Origin: a bacterium
GTDB taxonomy: Bacteria > SM23-31 > JAUVVT01
Direction of reading: 5' to 3'
Length of the DNA stretch: 15,623 nucleotides
Assembly (NCBI GenBank): GCA_030604505.1
Contig: JAUVVT010000006.1
Coordinates: forward strand, 1 to 15,623
The translations under genes were made by a program, and so were the position numbers. Below the pieces are notes generated by a model. That model was given only the letters and a program-made list of their open reading frames with translations. It made no database searches and was not told where the DNA came from. Positions 13,431 to 15,623 of the stretch are shown here, piece by piece; positions within the stretch are counted from its first letter, which is position 1, and each line of letters begins with the position of its first letter.

Positions 13431-14381
13431 ATGATATCAGTTGAGAATTTAACAAAGTACTATGGAATTAAAAAAGCTGTAGATAATATTACATTTAGTG
13501 TAAAAAAAGGTGAGATATTAGGATTTCTGGGTCCGAATGCTGCCGGGAAGACCACAACAATGAGGATAATAACCTGTTATTTATCTGCATCTTCAGGTAC
13601 TGTCAGGGTTGCAGGATATGATATTTTTGAAAATCCGATTGAGGTAAAAAAGCGAATCGGATACATGCCCGAAAATCCTCCTTTATATACTGATATGACC
13701 GTGAGTTCATATTTAAAATTTGTGGGTGGAATAAAAGGGCTTTCCGGGAAAAAACTCAATGAAAGAGTAAATGAAGTTATGAAAGTAGCCGCTGTTGAAG
13801 ATGTTAAAAACAGGGTTACAGGTAAACTTTCCAAAGGATACAGACAGAGGGTCGGGCTGGCACAAGCAATAATTCATAACCCTGAAATTCTAATACTTGA
13901 TGAACCTACCGCAGGTCTTGACCCGAAGCAAATTATTGAGACCCGGGAACTTATTAAATCTCTGGCCGGACAGCATACCATTGTAGTCAGCACACATATA
14001 CTTCCTGAAGTCAGTATGACTTGTGACAGGGTTCTTATAATTAATGAAGGAAAGATAGTAGCTGAAGACACAATCGAGGACCTCACAAAAAAAATAAGAG
14101 GTTCAGAAACCATCCTGATGGAAATTAATGGACCAAAGAACGAGATAAAAGAAAAATTGGAAAAGATTGAAGGAGTTGCGGAAGTTAAGGTTCAGGATAC
14201 TAAAGATGGTGGTCTGCATAAATATCATATAGAATCCAAACCCAGCTTTAACATAAGAAAAGAACTTGCAAAGACTGTCGTTAACAGTGACTGGGGGCTC
14301 GAAGAAATGAGAACAATTAGTTTGAGTCTTGAAGACATCTTCCTGAAGCTGACAACAAAAGAAGAGGAGGTGCAGAATTGA
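13431..14381 (+). CDS. ABC transporter ATP-binding protein, GldA-like
   Basis: This is the ATPase subunit of an ABC-2-type transporter, 316 aa. The nucleotide-binding domain (about 1-220) has Walker A GPNAAGKT (34-41), a Q-loop region YMPENPPLY (78-86), signature LSKGY (133-137), Walker B ILILDEPT (153-160), D-loop GLDP (162-165) and the switch His189. About 95 further residues form a C-terminal domain common in GldA and similar ATPases. Walker A has Ala where GPNGAGKT is usual. The Q-loop Gln is replaced by Glu, which I believe is normal in GldA/NosF-like proteins. GGAGG lies 11 nt before the ATG. The stop overlaps the start of the permease gene by four bases, so the two are translationally coupled. 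In gliding Bacteroidetes, GldA with GldF and GldG is needed for motility, but similar cassettes occur in non-gliders. The substrate is unknown. Confidence 0.92.
   Translation: MISVENLTKYYGIKKAVDNITFSVKKGEILGFLGPNAAGKTTTMRIITCYLSASSGTVRVAGYDIFENPIEVKKRIGYMPENPPLYTDMTVSSYLKFVGGIKGLSGKKLNERVNEVMKVAAVEDVKNRVTGKLSKGYRQRVGLAQAIIHNPEILILDEPTAGLDPKQIIETRELIKSLAGQHTIVVSTHILPEVSMTCDRVLIINEGKIVAEDTIEDLTKKIRGSETILMEINGPKNEIKEKLEKIEGVAEVKVQDTKDGGLHKYHIESKPSFNIRKELAKTVVNSDWGLEEMRTISLSLEDIFLKLTTKEEEVQN
14365..14370 (+). promoter_or_regulatory. Shine-Dalgarno sequence for the TTG-started permease gene
   Basis: AGGAGG at 14365-14370 lies 7 nt before TTG 14378, ideal spacing. It supports TTG as the start although the codon overlaps the upstream stop (aaTTGA). 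Confidence 0.85.
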
Positions 14382-15151
14382 AAAATATATATTCAATATT
14401 TATAAGAGAATTAAAATCATATTTTATTTCTCCTATTGCTTATGTAATATTAACAGTATTTCTACTCTTATCGGGATATTTCTTTTACACCGTATTGTCT
14501 TGGTTTTTACAATATTCTATTCAGATGCAAGCTAATCCTTATGGACAGCCTCCTCCTGTTAATGTCAATTTGATGATGATGCGTCCGCTTTTTCTTAATA
14601 TGGCTATTATTGCAGTTTTTATGATACCTATGATTACGATGAGGCTTATTGCTGAAGAGAAAAAAACAGGTACGCTGGAACTGTTAATGACATCACCAAT
14701 TACTCCAATGCAGTGGATTTTGGGCAAGTATCTATCCGGATTCATCCTTTATGCTTCTATGATAACATTGTCATTCATACCAATTTTTCTCCTATTTCTG
14801 TTTGGTAATCCCGAGTTCTGGCCCGTTATTTCTGGCTACATCGGCCTGTTGTTCCTTGGAGGAGCTTTTCTTTCACTGGGGCTTATAGTATCATCTTTGA
14901 CCGAAAACCAGATTATAGCAGCTACTGTGAGCTTCTTTTTATTCCTGCTTTTATGGGTAATTGATTGGATTGCTGATTCTTTAAGTTATACTATGGGTTC
15001 AGTTATTAAATATCTGTCTATTGTCAGTCATTTTGATGATTTTGCTAAAGGAATAATAGATACAAGTAATATTGTATTCTTCCTTAGTTTTATAATATTT
15101 GGAATATTTTTAACTTACCGCTCAATAGACTCAATAAGGTGGAGGATATAA
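14378..15151 (+). CDS. ABC-2 type membrane permease, GldF-like
   Basis: This is the membrane subunit of the same transporter, 257 aa. Six hydrophobic segments lie at about 19-43, 70-88, 115-140, 147-171, 177-199 and 230-247. The cytoplasmic coupling motif after segment 2, RLIAEEKKTGTLELLMTSPI (89-108), is typical of ABC-2 permeases of the GldF type; the N-terminal IFIRELKSYFISPIAY also fits. The start is TTG 14378, supported by AGGAGG seven bases upstream and by the conserved N-terminus; no ATG is nearby. It overlaps the ATPase stop and is followed one base later by the GldG-like gene, so the three form one tight operon. Export of an unknown substrate is likely; a gliding role is not proven by sequence. 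Confidence 0.92.
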   Translation: MKNIYSIFIRELKSYFISPIAYVILTVFLLLSGYFFYTVLSWFLQYSIQMQANPYGQPPPVNVNLMMMRPLFLNMAIIAVFMIPMITMRLIAEEKKTGTLELLMTSPITPMQWILGKYLSGFILYASMITLSFIPIFLLFLFGNPEFWPVISGYIGLLFLGGAFLSLGLIVSSLTENQIIAATVSFFLFLLLWVIDWIADSLSYTMGSVIKYLSIVSHFDDFAKGIIDTSNIVFFLSFIIFGIFLTYRSIDSIRWRI

Positions 15152-15152
15152 G

Positions 15153-15623
15153 ATGAAAAACTATTCTGTATATGGTGGAATATTAGGAATTCTCCTTATT
15201 ATTATAGGTTTAATAAATTATTCTATGATTGGTTTCTGGGAGACCTCGTCTATTGCTTTAATAGCTGTTGGGCTTGTATTGGGAGTTATATATTTTGCTA
15301 CTAATCTTAGAAAAACCGTAGAATTGATGGGAAGAAGAGATACAAAATACGGCAGTAATGCTTTGGTATCATTAATATCTGTTCTTGGTATTCTCGTTTT
15401 GATAAACTTTGTATTTAATAAAAGGAATAACAGGATTGACCTGACTGCTGCAAAACAATTCAGCCTTTCGCCTCAGACTGTAAAAATTCTGAATAACCTG
15501 GATAAAGATGTTGAAATAAAAACATTCTTTAAGAGCGGCTCAAGCGGGCAGTTGGAGGATTTACTTGCAGAATATGTAAATATATCAAAAAGAATTAAAT
15601 ATGAATTTATTGATCCCGACAAA
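15153..15623 (+). CDS. GldG-like ABC transporter auxiliary protein (partial, 3' end outside window)
   Basis: This is the first 157 codons of an open frame running off the right edge. The ATG has GGAGG (15141-15145) seven bases upstream and starts one base after the permease stop. Three hydrophobic segments occur at about 8-27, 32-49 and 70-87. Then comes the family signature RIDLTAAKQFSLSPQTVKIL (94-113) and DVEIKTFFK (119-127), the start of the extracytoplasmic GldG / 'ABC_transp_aux' domain. The motif RRDTKYGSNAL (61-71) before the third segment is shared, as far as I recall, with GldG-like proteins outside Bacteroidetes. Classic GldG has fewer N-terminal membrane segments, so this looks like the broader, non-gliding form. 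Its C-terminal anchor lies outside the window. Confidence 0.88.
   Translation, partial: MKNYSVYGGILGILLIIIGLINYSMIGFWETSSIALIAVGLVLGVIYFATNLRKTVELMGRRDTKYGSNALVSLISVLGILVLINFVFNKRNNRIDLTAAKQFSLSPQTVKILNNLDKDVEIKTFFKSGSSGQLEDLLAEYVNISKRIKYEFIDPDK

Overview
This window is a densely packed bacterial chromosome segment with every recognisable gene on the + strand. It is AT-rich (roughly one third G+C by eye). TAA, TAG and TGA all serve as ordinary stops, so the code looks standard. Gene content and order point to a free-living bacterium. A dihydropteroate synthase next to a CdaA-type cyclase, a TruB of about 220 residues with no room for a PUA domain, and a GldA/GldF/GldG-like ABC cassette all suggest the Fibrobacteres-Chlorobi-Bacteroidetes (FCB) side of the tree, for example an Ignavibacteria- or Cloacimonadota-like lineage. 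That placement is inference and low confidence. Good Shine-Dalgarno sequences before rpsO and the ABC genes, and a consensus-like sigma-70 promoter before rimP, argue against a typical member of the class Bacteroidia.

Layout. Positions 2-163 hold the last 53 codons of tilS (tRNA-Ile lysidine synthetase). ftsH follows and ends at a strong hairpin (2322-2351). Next come folP (2451-3299) and cdaA (3334-4098), probably co-transcribed, then uvrC (4182-6008). A new transcription unit starts at about 6068 from a TTGACT-17-TATATT promoter, with a terminator-type hairpin at the very start of its leader. It reads rimP, nusA, infB, ylxP (DUF503), rbfA, truB, ribF and rpsO, the classic translation and ribosome-maturation cluster. 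From 13431 to the right edge lies a three-gene ABC cassette: ATPase, membrane permease and the start of a GldG-like auxiliary protein.

How the genes work together. The rimP-rpsO block couples transcription elongation and termination (NusA), 30S maturation (RimP, RbfA), initiation (IF2), tRNA modification (TruB), flavin cofactor synthesis (RibF) and a 30S protein (S15). The left part is housekeeping: tRNA-Ile decoding, membrane proteolysis, folate, c-di-AMP and nucleotide excision repair.

Most notable points. (1) infB is split by a single in-frame TAA at 8281-8283 in an otherwise continuous 863-codon frame; the 86 codons after it are stop-free but contain no ATG, GTG or TTG. (2) The rimP-nusA leader looks like an attenuator. 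(3) CdaA carries RHQ where the family has the catalytic-site motif RHR. (4) Four intergenic gaps hold imperfect palindromes whose arms are built from short 7- or 8-nt periodic units, each just upstream of a start codon (folP, uvrC, rbfA, ABC ATPase); two of them clearly belong to one family. I saw no tRNA, rRNA, CRISPR array, transposase or phage gene. No gene-free stretch exceeds 300 bases.
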